Below are positions 8,192-17,192 of a stretch of DNA of 64,000 nucleotides, one piece after another. The notes under the pieces were generated by a model, which was not told where the DNA came from, made no database searches, and saw only the letters and a list, made by a program, of their open reading frames with translations. Numbering within the stretch: position 1 is the first letter of the stretch; each line of letters opens with the position of its first letter. The DNA is taken from assembly GCF_037479095.1 (NCBI RefSeq), contig NZ_JBBGZW010000002.1, positions 1 through 64,000 of the forward strand, read 5' to 3'. The position numbers were made by a program, and so were the translations under genes. The DNA is from Pantoea nemavictus. Lineage in GTDB: Bacteria; Pseudomonadota; Gammaproteobacteria; Enterobacterales; Enterobacteriaceae.

Positions 8192-8237
8192 TTATCCACA
8201 GGATAACGTCGACTCTACGCACGGGGATTGTGGATAA
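8192..8237. other. Two inverted DnaA-box matches (TTATCCACA)
   Basis: A perfect TTATCCACA at 8192-8200 faces a perfect TGTGGATAA at 8229-8237 across 28 bp, in the short gap between the convergent MFS and betA genes. Together they could also form a 9-bp stem. No replication initiator gene is nearby, so this is a possible DnaA titration site or a chance inverted repeat. Confidence 0.35.
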
Positions 8238-8281
8238 CCTTGAGTGGTTGGTTTTTTTACGTGTAAGGCGGACCAATCCGC

Positions 8282-8313
8282 AAAAAAAAGGGTTCATATT
8301 CAATGAACCCTTT
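8282..8313 (-). terminator. Terminator of the first bet operon
   Basis: Read on the minus strand, AAAGGGTTCAT-N5-ATGAACCCTTT is an 11-bp perfect stem followed by a run of T. It lies 14 bases after the betA stop. The stem may also end MFS transcripts arriving from the other side. Confidence 0.85.
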
Positions 8314-8326
8314 CAGCTTGATTTGA

Positions 8327-10009
8327 TTACTGCGGCTGGCGGCGCACCGGCGCGCCATTGGCAACGTAGTAAGGCACTGTTACGCGCGGTAAAGCAGGAC
8401 GACCACGAATCATATCGGCAATTTTCTCGGCGATCATTATGGTCGGCGCGTTTAAGTTACCGGTGGTGATTTGCGGCATGATCGAGGCATCCACCACGCG
8501 CAGAGCTTCAACGCCATGCACTTTACCGTCATTACCCACCACGGCCATGTCGTGATAGCCCATGGCATTCGAGCACGACGGGTGATAAGCGGTTTCTGCA
8601 TGTTCGCGCACGAATTTATCCAGCTCTTCATCACTTTGTACCGCCAAACCCGGCGATATCTCGCGGCCACGGAACGGATCCAGGGCACGCTGAGCGATAA
8701 TTTCACGGGTAAGACGAATCGCTGCGCGGAATTCACGCCAATCCTGATCGTCCGACATGTAGTTGAACAAGATGCTCGGATGCGCGTTAGGATCTTTCGA
8801 CGTGACGTGAACGCGTCCACGGCTGGGCGATCGCATTGAACCGACGTGCGCCTGGAAGCTGTGCGTTTTAATCGGGTTCGAGCCGTTGTAATTAATCGCT
8901 ACCGGTAGGAAGTGATATTGAATATTCGGCCACTCGAACTCTTCGTCAGAACGAATAAATCCACCCGCTTCAAACTGATTGCTGGCACCGATACCGCTGC
9001 CATTAAATAGCCATTCGGCACCAATCGCAGGTTGATTGTGCAGTTTAAGCGCAGGCGCCAGTGAAACCGGCTGCTTACACTCATATTGCAGATACATTTC
9101 CAGGTGATCCTGCAGGTTAGCGCCAACGCCCGGCAGGTGGTGAACCAACGGAATATCCAGACTTTTCAATAAGTCCGCCGGACCTACGCCCGAACGCTGC
9201 AACACCTGAGGTGAGGCGATCGCTCCCGCGCACAGCAGCACTTCACGACGCGCACGCGCCTCATGCGGCACCTCTTTTTGCAGCCATTTGACGCCGCAGG
9301 CGCGCTTGTTATCAAACACAATGCGGTCGGTCAGCGCGTGCACTTCTATCGTCAGGTTGGGACGTGAACGGGCCTGATCGAGATAGCCGCGTGCAGTACT
9401 GGCGCGACGACCTTTCGGCGTCACCGTTCTGTCCATCGGACCGAACCCTTCCTGCTGATAACCGTTCAGATCATCGGTACGCGGATAGCCCGCCTGCACG
9501 CCGGCTTCCACCATCGCGTGGAACAGCACGTTATTGTCGGATTTAGGGGTGGTTACGCTGACAGGGCCACAATCGCCATGATAATCATTGCCACCGATAT
9601 CGCGGCGCTCTGCGGCTTTGAAGTAGGGCAGGCAGTCGAGATAGCTCCAGTTTTCCAGACCCGGTTGCTTCGCCCAGTTATCGTAATCCATTGCATTGCC
9701 ACGGATGTAGCACATGCCGTTGATCAGCGACGAACCGCCGAGTCCTTTGCCGCGTCCGCACTCCATGCGACGATTATTCATATGCGGTTCAGGATCGGTC
9801 TGATACGCCCAGTTATAGCGGCGTCCCTGCAAAGGGAAGGCGAGGGCCGCAGGCATTTGCGTGCGGAAATCCTGACGGTAATCCGGGCCACCGGCCTCTA
9901 ATAACAGCACGCTGACGTTCGCGTCCTCGGTCAGGCGCGTGGCCAGTACGTTGCCGGCTGAACCGGCACCAATAATAATGTAGTCATACTCCCTGGTGAT
10001 GCTCATCAT
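8327..10009 (-). CDS. betA: Choline dehydrogenase, FAD-dependent GMC oxidoreductase, copy 1
   Basis: A 560-residue BetA homologue, membrane-associated in the family, oxidising choline to betaine aldehyde (and on to betaine). The FAD-binding [13 protein letters not shown] lies at the N-terminus and GMC signatures [15 protein letters not shown] and [13 protein letters not shown] follow. It is similar to copy 2 (50154-51833), roughly 70-75% by eye. Two differences stand out: a short N-terminal extension (MMSITRE), and HPSCSNAMG in place of HPCGTCKMG around the catalytic His. That could change substrate preference or be neutral. AAGGA lies before the paired ATGs at 10009 and 10006, so the exact start is uncertain by one codon. 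It is the last gene of betI-betB-betA. Confidence 0.87.
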   Translation of the reverse strand: MMSITREYDYIIIGAGSAGNVLATRLTEDANVSVLLLEAGGPDYRQDFRTQMPAALAFPLQGRRYNWAYQTDPEPHMNNRRMECGRGKGLGGSSLINGMCYIRGNAMDYDNWAKQPGLENWSYLDCLPYFKAAERRDIGGNDYHGDCGPVSVTTPKSDNNVLFHAMVEAGVQAGYPRTDDLNGYQQEGFGPMDRTVTPKGRRASTARGYLDQARSRPNLTIEVHALTDRIVFDNKRACGVKWLQKEVPHEARARREVLLCAGAIASPQVLQRSGVGPADLLKSLDIPLVHHLPGVGANLQDHLEMYLQYECKQPVSLAPALKLHNQPAIGAEWLFNGSGIGASNQFEAGGFIRSDEEFEWPNIQYHFLPVAINYNGSNPIKTHSFQAHVGSMRSPSRGRVHVTSKDPNAHPSILFNYMSDDQDWREFRAAIRLTREIIAQRALDPFRGREISPGLAVQSDEELDKFVREHAETAYHPSCSNAMGYHDMAVVGNDGKVHGVEALRVVDASIMPQITTGNLNAPTIMIAEKIADMIRGRPALPRVTVPYYVANGAPVRRQPQ

Positions 10010-10021
10010 GCGTTCCTTCGA

Positions 10022-11494
10022 TTAAAACACGGAGCTGAACGGGTTCAGTTCAACCTGGATAGATTTGATACGGGTGTAATGGGCAAGGGTTGAAATACCG
10101 TTTTCGCGGCCAACACCGGATTGCTTATAACCGCCAACCGGCATTTGCGCAGGTGATTCGCCCCAGCTATTGATCCAGCAGATGCCCGCTTCAAGGCGGT
10201 GGATCACGCGGTGTGCGGTGGCCAGATCTCGGGTTACCACACCCGCCGCCAGGCCAAAGTGCGTATCATTCGCGCGGCGAATCACTTCCTCTTGGTCGTC
10301 ATAGGTCAGGATGCTCATCACCGGGCCAAAGATCTCCTCTTTGACGATGGTGTGATGGTCTTCGCAATCGGTGAAAATGGTCGGCTGTACCCATGCACCT
10401 TGCGCGTAGGCGCCCTGCGTTTCGCGCGCACCGCCAATCAGGACGTTAGCGCCTTCCTGCTTACCGAGTTCGATGTAGCGCAGGACATTTTCCATATGCG
10501 CGAAGCTCACCAGCGGACCAAAATTGGTGTCGGCATCCATTGGCTGACCGAGACGGATACGTTGAGCGCGCACCAGCAGCGCTTGTTCCAGCGCCGTTTT
10601 TTGCGAACGATGCACGAAGACGCGTGTACCGTTGGTGCACACCTGGCCGGAGCTGTAGAAGTTCGCCATCATGGCGATATCTGCGGCTTGCTCAATATCG
10701 GCATCCGGTAAAATCAGCAGCGGGGATTTGCCGCCCAGCTCCATGGTTACGTCTTTTAGTGTTGATCCTGCCGCACTCGCCATCACTTTTTTGCCGGTTT
10801 CGATGCCGCCCGTGAACGAGATTTTCGCAATGCGCGGATGTTCGGTCAGCCATTGGCCCACTTCACGTCCGGCGCCCTGTACCACGTTAAATACGCCGTC
10901 TGGCAGGCCGGCTTCGGTGTAGATTTGGGCCAGTTTCAACACGCTGAGCGGCGTGACTTCGCTTGGCTTGAAGATCATTGCGTTGCCGGCAGCCAGCGCC
11001 GGTGCAGATTTCCACAGCGCGATTTGAATCGGATAGTTCCACGCGCCGATACCCGCCGTGACGCCCAGCGGCTCACGACGTGTATAGAAGAAGCTGGTGT
11101 CGCGCAGTGGATACTGTTCACCCTCGATGATGGTCGCCAGTCCGGCGTAATACTCCAGCACATCGGCGCCGGTGACGATATCCACAGCGGAGGTTTCAGA
11201 GTAGGGTTTGCCGGTATCGAGGGTTTCCAGCTCCGCCAGTTCGTCATTGCGTTCACGCAGGATAGCAACGGCTCGCAGCAGAATGCGCGAGCGCTCGGTG
11301 GCGGTCATTGCCGCCCAGATACGCTGGCCGCGCTCAGCACTGGCTACCGCACGTTCGACGTCGGCTTGCGTGGCACGTTGTACCTGTGCCAGCACCTCGC
11401 CGTTGGCGGGGTTGATGGTTTCAAACGTCTCTTTGCCACTGGCATCGGTCAACTGACCATCAATGTAGAGTTGTTGTAGGGGATACTTTGCCAT
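10022..11494 (-). CDS. betB: Betaine-aldehyde dehydrogenase, copy 1
   Basis: A 490-residue NAD(P)-dependent aldehyde dehydrogenase, the same length as E. coli BetB. It oxidises betaine aldehyde to glycine betaine in the cytoplasm. The catalytic Glu lies in MELGGKSPL and the catalytic Cys in [13 protein letters not shown]; the nucleotide-binding [11 protein letters not shown] is present. The start at 11494 ([13 protein letters not shown]) is chosen by AAGGAAC upstream and by alignment to copy 2; an open frame continues upstream without ribosome site. It lies 12 bases from betA and about 30 bases after betI, so the three genes are surely co-transcribed. Confidence 0.9.
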   Translation of the reverse strand: MAKYPLQQLYIDGQLTDASGKETFETINPANGEVLAQVQRATQADVERAVASAERGQRIWAAMTATERSRILLRAVAILRERNDELAELETLDTGKPYSETSAVDIVTGADVLEYYAGLATIIEGEQYPLRDTSFFYTRREPLGVTAGIGAWNYPIQIALWKSAPALAAGNAMIFKPSEVTPLSVLKLAQIYTEAGLPDGVFNVVQGAGREVGQWLTEHPRIAKISFTGGIETGKKVMASAAGSTLKDVTMELGGKSPLLILPDADIEQAADIAMMANFYSSGQVCTNGTRVFVHRSQKTALEQALLVRAQRIRLGQPMDADTNFGPLVSFAHMENVLRYIELGKQEGANVLIGGARETQGAYAQGAWVQPTIFTDCEDHHTIVKEEIFGPVMSILTYDDQEEVIRRANDTHFGLAAGVVTRDLATAHRVIHRLEAGICWINSWGESPAQMPVGGYKQSGVGRENGISTLAHYTRIKSIQVELNPFSSVF

Positions 11495-11526
11495 TCTTGT
11501 CTGTTCCTTAGCTTTTGGCTCTTTTG

Positions 11527-12120
11527 TTACGCAACTGGCAGCATTGCCAGTTTTTCCTCGACATAGTCGCGGGCGATCGAACATGCCTGCTCTACATCAA
11601 AATCCTTTCCGGTCAGACTGCCGCGCAGCCACAGGCCATCAATCAACGCCGCCAGTCCACGTGCCGATTTGCGCGCCAGCTCTGGCGACATCACCTGGCG
11701 AAACTGCCAGCAAATATTCGAGTAAAGACGCCGATCGTTAAGGCGTTGCAGGCGGCGCAGTTCGCTGTTGTGCATACTCGCGGCCCAAAAGTCGAGCCAG
11801 GCGCGCATTGAATTGGCGCTGGTTTGGCTGGGATGGAAGTTGGCATCGATGATGGCAAAAAGCTGCGCGCGAACATCTTGCCTCGGGGCGTTGACCCGGC
11901 ATTCCGCAATGCCATCGCGCAGATCGCGCAGGATCTTGCGCATGGTGGCGTTTAACAATCCCTCTTTGTCACCGAAGTAATGACTGACGATACCGGTAGA
12001 CATGCCGGCCTCCCTGGCCACCTGCGACAGGGTGATTCCCGCCAGCCCTATGTCGCCGATGGTTTCAAATGCGGCGTTAATCAGCTGCTCTTTGCGTTTT
12101 TCGGGAATTTCTTTGCGCAC
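11527..12120 (-). CDS. betI: BetI-like TetR repressor, diverged copy 1
   Basis: A 197-residue TetR-family regulator. The HTH ([26 protein letters not shown]) and the C-terminal [12 protein letters not shown] match BetI, which releases DNA when choline is present. It is clearly less like E. coli BetI than copy 2 at 53349, in the N-terminal arm and the ligand domain alike. The GTG at 12120 is chosen since GGAG lies eight bases upstream; a TTG two codons earlier is too close to it. It is the first gene of the operon, divergent from betT, and a perfect palindrome sits between them. Confidence 0.82.
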   Translation of the reverse strand: MRKEIPEKRKEQLINAAFETIGDIGLAGITLSQVAREAGMSTGIVSHYFGDKEGLLNATMRKILRDLRDGIAECRVNAPRQDVRAQLFAIIDANFHPSQTSANSMRAWLDFWAASMHNSELRRLQRLNDRRLYSNICWQFRQVMSPELARKSARGLAALIDGLWLRGSLTGKDFDVEQACSIARDYVEEKLAMLPVA

Positions 12121-12158
12121 CGTCAAGACTCCGCTTGTTTTTATTGGAATGTTTATTG

Positions 12159-12180
12159 ATTGATTGAACGTTCAATCAAT
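12159..12180. promoter_or_regulatory. Palindromic BetI operator, locus 1
   Basis: A perfect 22-bp palindrome centred on TTGAACGTTCAA lies between the divergent betI and betT genes. The second locus carries a related but imperfect site (53989-54009). Symmetry, position and the shared ACGTTCAAT half support binding by the adjacent BetI. Confidence 0.75.
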
Positions 12181-12276
12181 GTACTTTATGCTGCATAAAT
12201 GTCAAATAAATGTGGTCGAATGTTAACTATATGTTGCCATCCGGAACCGCTGTTTACCTGTACCAGGAAGAGAACC

Positions 12277-13851
12277 ATGACAGTGAAGAGTCATAGCCCC
12301 ATCAAAGTAGAAGAAGAACCGATCCGCGTTAACTTCGCGGTGTTTCTGAGTTCAGCCAGCGTGATTCTGGTGCTGGCCTTTATGATCGTGCTGTATCCCT
12401 CGGCGAGTCAGAAATGGCTAAACCACGCCCAACTCTGGGTGGCGGATATGTTTGGCTGGTATTACATGCTGCTGATGGTGGTGTGTATGGTGTTTGTTTT
12501 CTGGCTGGCGTTATCCCGCTTTGGTCAACTCAAACTCGGCCATGACGATGAAAAACCGCAGTTTGGCTATGCCTCGTGGGTCGCCATGCTGTTCTCGGCG
12601 GGCATTGGTATCGCGCTGGTCTATTACGGTGCTTATGAACCGCTCGACCATTTCCTGCAACCGCCGGAAGGTCAGGGTGGAACGGTTGAAGCGGCGCGTC
12701 AGGCGATGGCGATTACCTTCTTACATTGGGGCCTGCATGGCTGGGCGCTATACGCCTTAATCGCCACGGCGCTGGCGTGGTTTGCCTATCGCCGCGATCT
12801 GCCGCTCGCCTTGCGTTCCGCGCTCTATCCGCTGTTTGGTAAGCGGATTCATGGCTGGATTGGGCATTTGGTTGATAGCTTTGGCATCCTGGTGACGGTG
12901 ATCTCGATGGTGACCAACCTCGGCATCGGCGCGCTGCTGGTGAACTCCGGCCTCAACTATCTCTTCCACATTCCGCAAAACACTAACGTGTTGATGATAT
13001 TAATCGTGCTGATGATGGTCGTGGCGACGCTGGCGGCAGTAACCGGAGTAGAGAAAGGGATTGCGATGTTATCCAACATCAACGTCGGTTTTCTTTGCCT
13101 GCTGTTGCTGTTTGTGTTCGTTGCCGGACCGACGATGACGTTGGTCAACGGCATGATGCAAAACGTCGGCGATTATCTGACCTCGATTGTCGGCAAGAGC
13201 TTCAATCTCTACCTGTATGGTAAAGCTCGCCAATGGCAGGGCGCCTGGACGCTGTTCTACTGGGCGTGGTGGGTTGCCTGGGCGCCCTTTGTTGGTCTGT
13301 TCATCGCGCGTATTTCCAAAGGCCGTACGATTCGTGAATTGATCTTCGGTGTGCTATTGATTCCGCTCGGCTTTACTCTCGCATGGCTGTCGCTGTTTGG
13401 TAATACCGCGATCAGTCTGGTGCTGGAGGGCGGTCATGCCATTCTTGGTCAGGTGGCGCTGAGCGATCCGCCGATGGCCGTGTTCAAACTGTTTGAGTAT
13501 CTGCCGTTTACCCAGTTGGTCGCCGGATTCACCATCCTCATCAGCTTCGTGCTGTTCCTGACGCCAGTGGATTCCGGCACGCTGATGATTGCCAATCTAT
13601 CAAGCAAAGGCGGCGGCGTGAGCGACGATGCACCGGCGTGGCTGCGTATCTTCTGGGCATGCGTCACCACGTTGGTGTGTGCCGGTTTACTGTATGCGGG
13701 CAGCTTCAGTGCGATGCAAACCGCGGTAGTGCTGTGTGGATTGCCGTTCTCACTTGTTATCGTGCTGTATATGGCAAGTCTGTATAAAGATCTGCATCAG
13801 ATGGCACCGTCTGAAGTTGCCGCCGTGGTGAATGAGAAAACCACGCAGTAA
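12277..13851 (+). CDS. betT: BCCT choline transporter, short BetT form
   Basis: A 524-residue BCCT-family secondary transporter, proton- or sodium-coupled. GWYYMLLM near the first helices and the signature WTLFYWAWWVAWAPFVGLFIARISKGRTIRE are present, with twelve predicted helices. It stops about 150 residues earlier than copy 2 (676 residues), right after the last helix. It therefore lacks the long cytoplasmic C-terminal domain that gives E. coli BetT its osmotic response. The start at 12277 is set by AGGAAG six bases upstream; an ATG at 12199 has no ribosome site. Divergent from betIBA, it probably supplies choline even without osmotic stress (inference). Confidence 0.85.
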   Translation: MTVKSHSPIKVEEEPIRVNFAVFLSSASVILVLAFMIVLYPSASQKWLNHAQLWVADMFGWYYMLLMVVCMVFVFWLALSRFGQLKLGHDDEKPQFGYASWVAMLFSAGIGIALVYYGAYEPLDHFLQPPEGQGGTVEAARQAMAITFLHWGLHGWALYALIATALAWFAYRRDLPLALRSALYPLFGKRIHGWIGHLVDSFGILVTVISMVTNLGIGALLVNSGLNYLFHIPQNTNVLMILIVLMMVVATLAAVTGVEKGIAMLSNINVGFLCLLLLFVFVAGPTMTLVNGMMQNVGDYLTSIVGKSFNLYLYGKARQWQGAWTLFYWAWWVAWAPFVGLFIARISKGRTIRELIFGVLLIPLGFTLAWLSLFGNTAISLVLEGGHAILGQVALSDPPMAVFKLFEYLPFTQLVAGFTILISFVLFLTPVDSGTLMIANLSSKGGGVSDDAPAWLRIFWACVTTLVCAGLLYAGSFSAMQTAVVLCGLPFSLVIVLYMASLYKDLHQMAPSEVAAVVNEKTTQ

Positions 13852-13857
13852 CCCGTT

Positions 13858-13881
13858 AAGGTGCCCAGTGATGGGCACCTT
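13858..13881. terminator. Bidirectional hairpin between betT and nanE
   Basis: AAGGTGCCCA-GTGA-TGGGCACCTT forms a 10-bp perfect stem between two convergent genes. There is no long T-run on either side, but the position fits a shared terminator. Confidence 0.7.
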
Positions 13882-13885
13882 ATGG

Positions 13886-14578
13886 TTATTTACTGATGGC
13901 ATTCACAAAGCGGCGGGTAATCTGCTGTGGGCGGGTAATCGCGCCGCCCACCACCACCGCGTGCGCGCCCAACGCCAGGCAATGCGCCGCCATTTCTGGT
14001 GATTCAACATTCCCCTCGGCAATCACCGGCACGGTTACCGCTGCCAGTACCTCGCGCAGGAATCGACAATCATCAGCCGCCAAATAGCAGCCTTGGGTTT
14101 CCCTGGTGTAACCGTGCAGCGTAGTGCCGACACAATCAAAGCCTAACTGCGAGGCCTGGCGCGCTTCATCCACGGTGGCAATGTCGGCCATCAACAGTAA
14201 CTGCGGATAGCGCTGACGAATCGCCGTCACCAATTCTGGCAGCTGCAACTCGCCGGGACGTGCATGCAGCGTGGCATCCAGCGCCACCATCGCTGGATTG
14301 GCCGCCATCAACTCATCCACTTCGCGTAAGGTGGCGGTGATGTAGACATCGCTGCCGGGATAATCGCGTTTGATGATGGCGATAATCGGCAGATCCACGG
14401 TTTGCATAATCTGCTGCACGTCGATCAGGCTGTTGGCGCGAATCGCTGCTGCGCCACCTTCCATCGCGGCTAATGCCATGCGCGACATAATAAAGGGGCT
14501 GTGTAGCGGCTCATCTTCCAGAGCCTGACACGAGACCACCAGTTTTCCTTTAATCTGTGCCAGCATCGGTGCTTTCAT
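13886..14578 (-). CDS. nanE: N-acetylmannosamine-6-phosphate 2-epimerase
   Basis: A 230-residue TIM-barrel epimerase that converts ManNAc-6-phosphate to GlcNAc-6-phosphate. Family blocks are clear: [20 protein letters not shown] at the N-terminus, the catalytic-Lys segment [19 protein letters not shown], and [13 protein letters not shown] near the end. Its ATG overlaps the stop of the upstream PTS gene (ATGA), with GAGGAG about ten bases before. The pair thus forms an operon that phosphorylates an amino sugar during uptake and epimerises it. No sialic-acid lyase or kinase is nearby, so free ManNAc rather than sialic acid is the likely source (inference). Confidence 0.88.
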   Translation of the reverse strand: MKAPMLAQIKGKLVVSCQALEDEPLHSPFIMSRMALAAMEGGAAAIRANSLIDVQQIMQTVDLPIIAIIKRDYPGSDVYITATLREVDELMAANPAMVALDATLHARPGELQLPELVTAIRQRYPQLLLMADIATVDEARQASQLGFDCVGTTLHGYTRETQGCYLAADDCRFLREVLAAVTVPVIAEGNVESPEMAAHCLALGAHAVVVGGAITRPQQITRRFVNAISK

Positions 14579-16134
14579 AGCGCAAGTAACTCCTCTACTT
14601 CATTTTTGATAATGGTGACGTGCGGGCCGTAAATGACCTGTACGCCTTTGCCACGTTGGATCACGGCGCGTGCGCCAGTGGCTTTCAATCCGACTTCATC
14701 CAGTTTGCTGCTATCAATGAGCGTGATACGCAAGCGCGTGGCGCAGCAATCCAGTTCGCTAATGTTCTCTTTGCCACCCAGTGCAGCGATCACCTGTTGC
14801 GGACGCTCGCCGGCCACCATCGGCGCGCTTTCAAGCTGCGCATCTTCACGGCCCGGCGTTTTGAAATTGAAGCGGGTAATCAGCAGGCGGAAGGTGAAGT
14901 AATAGAGCAGGAACCACGGCACGCCGACCAGCGGGACGTACCACCAATGGGTTTTGGCTTCGCCCTGCAACACGCCGAACAGGATGAAATCGATCAATCC
15001 GCCGGAGAAAGTCTGGCCAATGGTGATGTGCAGGATGTGGGCGATCATAAATGCCAGGCCATCGAACAGCGCGTGAATGACATACAGCACCGGCGCGACA
15101 AACAGGAATGAGAACTCGATCGGTTCAGTGATGCCGGTGAGGAAGGAGGTCAGCGCCGCAGAGAGTAACAAGCCGGCGACGCGTTGGCGGTTTTCCGGTT
15201 TGGCGGTGTGATACATCGCCAGACACGCGCCAATCAGGCCAAACATCATGGTGATAAAGCGCCCCGACATAAAGCGCGACGTGCCAACGTAAAACTGCTG
15301 GGTAGCGGGGTCGGCCAGCTGGGCAAAGAAGATGCGCTGCGTGCCTTCCACCAACTGCCCATTGATCACTTCGCTGCCACCGAGCGCGGTGGTCCAGAAC
15401 GGCAGATAAAAGATGTGATGCAGGCCGAACGGGCCGAGCATGCGCAGCACGAAGCCGTAGATAAAGGTGCCAAAATAGCCGGTGGCATCAACTAAGCCGC
15501 CAAGGCCAAAAATCAATTTCTGGAAATGCGGCCAGACGATGGTCATCGCCGCACCCACCAGAATAGCGACGAACGAGCTGATAATCGGCACGAAGCGCGA
15601 ACCGCCAAAGAAGCCGAGGAACTGCGGCAGGGCAATCTTGTTGTAGCGGTTATGCAGCATGGCGGTCACCAGCCCGATAACCACGCCGCCAAACACGCCG
15701 GTCTCCAGCGTCTGAATGCCGAGCGCCATTCCTTGTCCCACCGCGCTGAGATTGTCCTGCGCCAGCACGCCGGTCAGCGTCAGCAGCGCATTGATGGTGG
15801 CATTCATCACCAGATAGGCCAGCAGAGAGGCAAGTCCCGCGGTGCCTTTGTCACTTTTCGCCAGCCCAACTGCGACGCCTACCGCAAACAGCACCGCCAG
15901 GTTGGCGAACACCACGGAACCGGCACTCGCCATGATGGTGAAAACGCCTTGTAACCAGGCGACATCGAGAAAAGGGTAAGCCTTAACGGTATTAGGATTG
16001 GAAAGGGCACCGCCAATGCCCAGCAGCAAACCGGCGGCGGGTAAGACGGCAATAGGCAACATAAACGACTTGCCAAAGCGTTGGGCTTTTTCAAACCAAC
16101 CGCCTGAAGAGGTAGCGCTGAACAGTGATGACAT
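14575..16134 (-). CDS. PTS permease EIICB, glucose/amino-sugar family
   Basis: A 519-residue inner-membrane phosphotransferase permease. EIIC spans about residues 1-400 ([21 protein letters not shown] at the start, [15 protein letters not shown] near the sugar site). EIIB follows at about 440-519 with the phosphocysteine motif DCCATRLR. There is no EIIA domain, so it must use a separate glucose-type EIIA such as Crr. Fused by overlap to nanE and controlled by a divergent RpiR regulator, it most likely imports N-acetylmannosamine as the 6-phosphate; glucose or GlcNAc transport cannot be excluded. An operator-like repeat and a CRP-like site lie upstream. Confidence 0.83.
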   Translation of the reverse strand: MSSLFSATSSGGWFEKAQRFGKSFMLPIAVLPAAGLLLGIGGALSNPNTVKAYPFLDVAWLQGVFTIMASAGSVVFANLAVLFAVGVAVGLAKSDKGTAGLASLLAYLVMNATINALLTLTGVLAQDNLSAVGQGMALGIQTLETGVFGGVVIGLVTAMLHNRYNKIALPQFLGFFGGSRFVPIISSFVAILVGAAMTIVWPHFQKLIFGLGGLVDATGYFGTFIYGFVLRMLGPFGLHHIFYLPFWTTALGGSEVINGQLVEGTQRIFFAQLADPATQQFYVGTSRFMSGRFITMMFGLIGACLAMYHTAKPENRQRVAGLLLSAALTSFLTGITEPIEFSFLFVAPVLYVIHALFDGLAFMIAHILHITIGQTFSGGLIDFILFGVLQGEAKTHWWYVPLVGVPWFLLYYFTFRLLITRFNFKTPGREDAQLESAPMVAGERPQQVIAALGGKENISELDCCATRLRITLIDSSKLDEVGLKATGARAVIQRGKGVQVIYGPHVTIIKNEVEELLAL

Positions 16135-16158
16135 AAATTTTTATCCCTGAAGTGTGTT

Positions 16159-16180
16159 TGTGGTAAAAATTATTACCACA
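16159..16180. promoter_or_regulatory. Inverted repeat, candidate RpiR operator
   Basis: TGTGGTAA and TTACCACA are perfect 8-bp arms around six bases. They lie 25 bases before the PTS start in the region shared with the divergent RpiR gene. Binding by that regulator is inferred from position. Confidence 0.6.
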
Positions 16181-16214
16181 ATCTAATTCATCGGTTGGAA
16201 ATTTCCATCATTAT

Positions 16215-16230
16215 TGTGATAGCTTTCACT
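16215..16230. promoter_or_regulatory. CRP-like site of the nanE-PTS operon
   Basis: TGTGA-N6-TCACT differs from the CRP core TGTGA-N6-TCACA at one base. It lies about 80 bp upstream of the PTS start and 59 bp from the RpiR start. It suggests catabolite control of amino-sugar uptake. Confidence 0.6.
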
Positions 16231-16288
16231 TATGCCCTAATCTGCTGCACACTGTGCCGCATAAATGACGTGTAGAAGGAAGGTCGCC

Positions 16289-17116
16289 ATGACGGACAAT
16301 GAAAACATCTTGCTGCACCTGCGCCAGGCGTTGCCGGGCTATAGCCCAACGCTGCAAAAGTTGGGCGATTTTATTCTCACCGATGCGCAAAAAGTGTTGT
16401 ATCTCACCATTACCGAGCTGGCGCGCGAAACGGAAACCAGTGAAGCCAGCGTGACGCGTTTGTGCCGTCATCTGGGCTGCAAAGGCTATACCGAATTCAA
16501 AATGGCGCTGGCGCTGGATGTGCAGCACAATCAGCCAGCAGCGATGGCCAGCGGTGACAGCATCGATATGCTGGTTGAGGAGACGGTGCAGGCGCTGCGT
16601 GATACCGGAAAATTCATCAACCGCGAGGTGCTGCAGCACGCGGTGGAGGCGCTGCATCAGGCCAAAACCATCCAGATTTATGGCGTGGCGGCCAGCGCGA
16701 TTACCGGTGAATATCTGCATTATCGTCTTTTGCGCCTGGGAAAATCGGCGCAATTATTTGGTGACATGCACCGCGCGGCGATGAATGCTTCGACGCTACA
16801 AGAGGGCGATTTAGTCATCGCTATCTCGGCATCTGGCTCGACGAAGGATGTGATGCACGTGGTGAAAGTGGCGAAAAAGCAGCATGCGCGCGTGCTGATG
16901 CTGAGCAATACGCTGCGCAGTCCGATGGGCAATTTAGCCGATATGTTGCTGGTGGCGGCGCGTCCGGAAGGACCGTTCAACGCGGGCGCGTTGAGCGGCA
17001 AAGTGGGCGCGATGATGCTGGTAGAAGTGTTGATAAATGAATTAATGACGCACGATGCGCGTTACCTGGCGGCCAGCCAGCAAACGGCCAGCGCAACCTT
17101 GCCGATGCTGATCTGA
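16289..17116 (+). CDS. RpiR/MurR-family regulator with SIS domain
   Basis: A 275-residue regulator. An RpiR-type HTH occupies about residues 1-77 (LTITELARETETSEASVTRLCRHLG) and a SIS sugar-phosphate-binding domain about 120-255 (IQIYGVAASAITGEYLHYRL, then ISASGSTKDVMHVV). The ATG at 16289 follows AGAAGGAAGG by 5-8 bases. Divergent from the PTS-nanE operon, it probably senses ManNAc-6-phosphate or GlcNAc-6-phosphate and controls both promoters through the repeat at 16159-16180. Ligand and sign of regulation are inferred. Confidence 0.82.
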   Translation: MTDNENILLHLRQALPGYSPTLQKLGDFILTDAQKVLYLTITELARETETSEASVTRLCRHLGCKGYTEFKMALALDVQHNQPAAMASGDSIDMLVEETVQALRDTGKFINREVLQHAVEALHQAKTIQIYGVAASAITGEYLHYRLLRLGKSAQLFGDMHRAAMNASTLQEGDLVIAISASGSTKDVMHVVKVAKKQHARVLMLSNTLRSPMGNLADMLLVAARPEGPFNAGALSGKVGAMMLVEVLINELMTHDARYLAASQQTASATLPMLI

Positions 17117-17130
17117 GTTATATGCTTGAC

Positions 17131-17184
17131 GGTCGCCATGAATGGCGACCCTACGAACTTGTAGGGTGCGCATTTATGCGCACC
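17131..17184. repeat. Two dispersed palindromes in tandem
   Basis: GGTCGCCATGAATGGCGACC (17131-17150), followed by CTAC, and GTAGGG + TGCGCATTTATGCGCACC (17161-17184) lie back to back. They fill most of the gap between the convergent RpiR and macB genes. Both units recur elsewhere in the window. They may act as a shared transcription or mRNA-stability boundary. Confidence 0.7.
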
Positions 17185-17192
17185 GTTCAAAA

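Noticed and set aside
8131..8469. Open frame between the MFS gene and betA
   Set aside because: It runs through the betA terminator and into the betA 3' end, and its sequence is unlike a protein.
10199..10711. Long open frame on the plus strand opposite betB copy 1 (and a similar one at 51177-51572 opposite betA copy 2)
   Set aside because: They mirror the codon bias of the true genes on the other strand, have no ribosome site and give no protein-like composition; betA and betB are unambiguous.
12199..12276. Upstream ATG extending betT copy 1 by 26 codons
   Set aside because: No ribosome site and a poor, Cys-rich translation; AGGAAG stands properly before ATG 12277.
14575..16134. Naming the EIICB permease ptsG or nagE
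   Set aside because: It lacks the sequence detail I would need, and the operon with nanE points to an N-acetylmannosamine permease; no symbol is given.
17131..17184. Palindromes read as ordinary terminators of rpiR and macB
   Set aside because: Neither is followed by a T-run on either strand, and near-identical units occur in five other places, which fits a dispersed repeat better.
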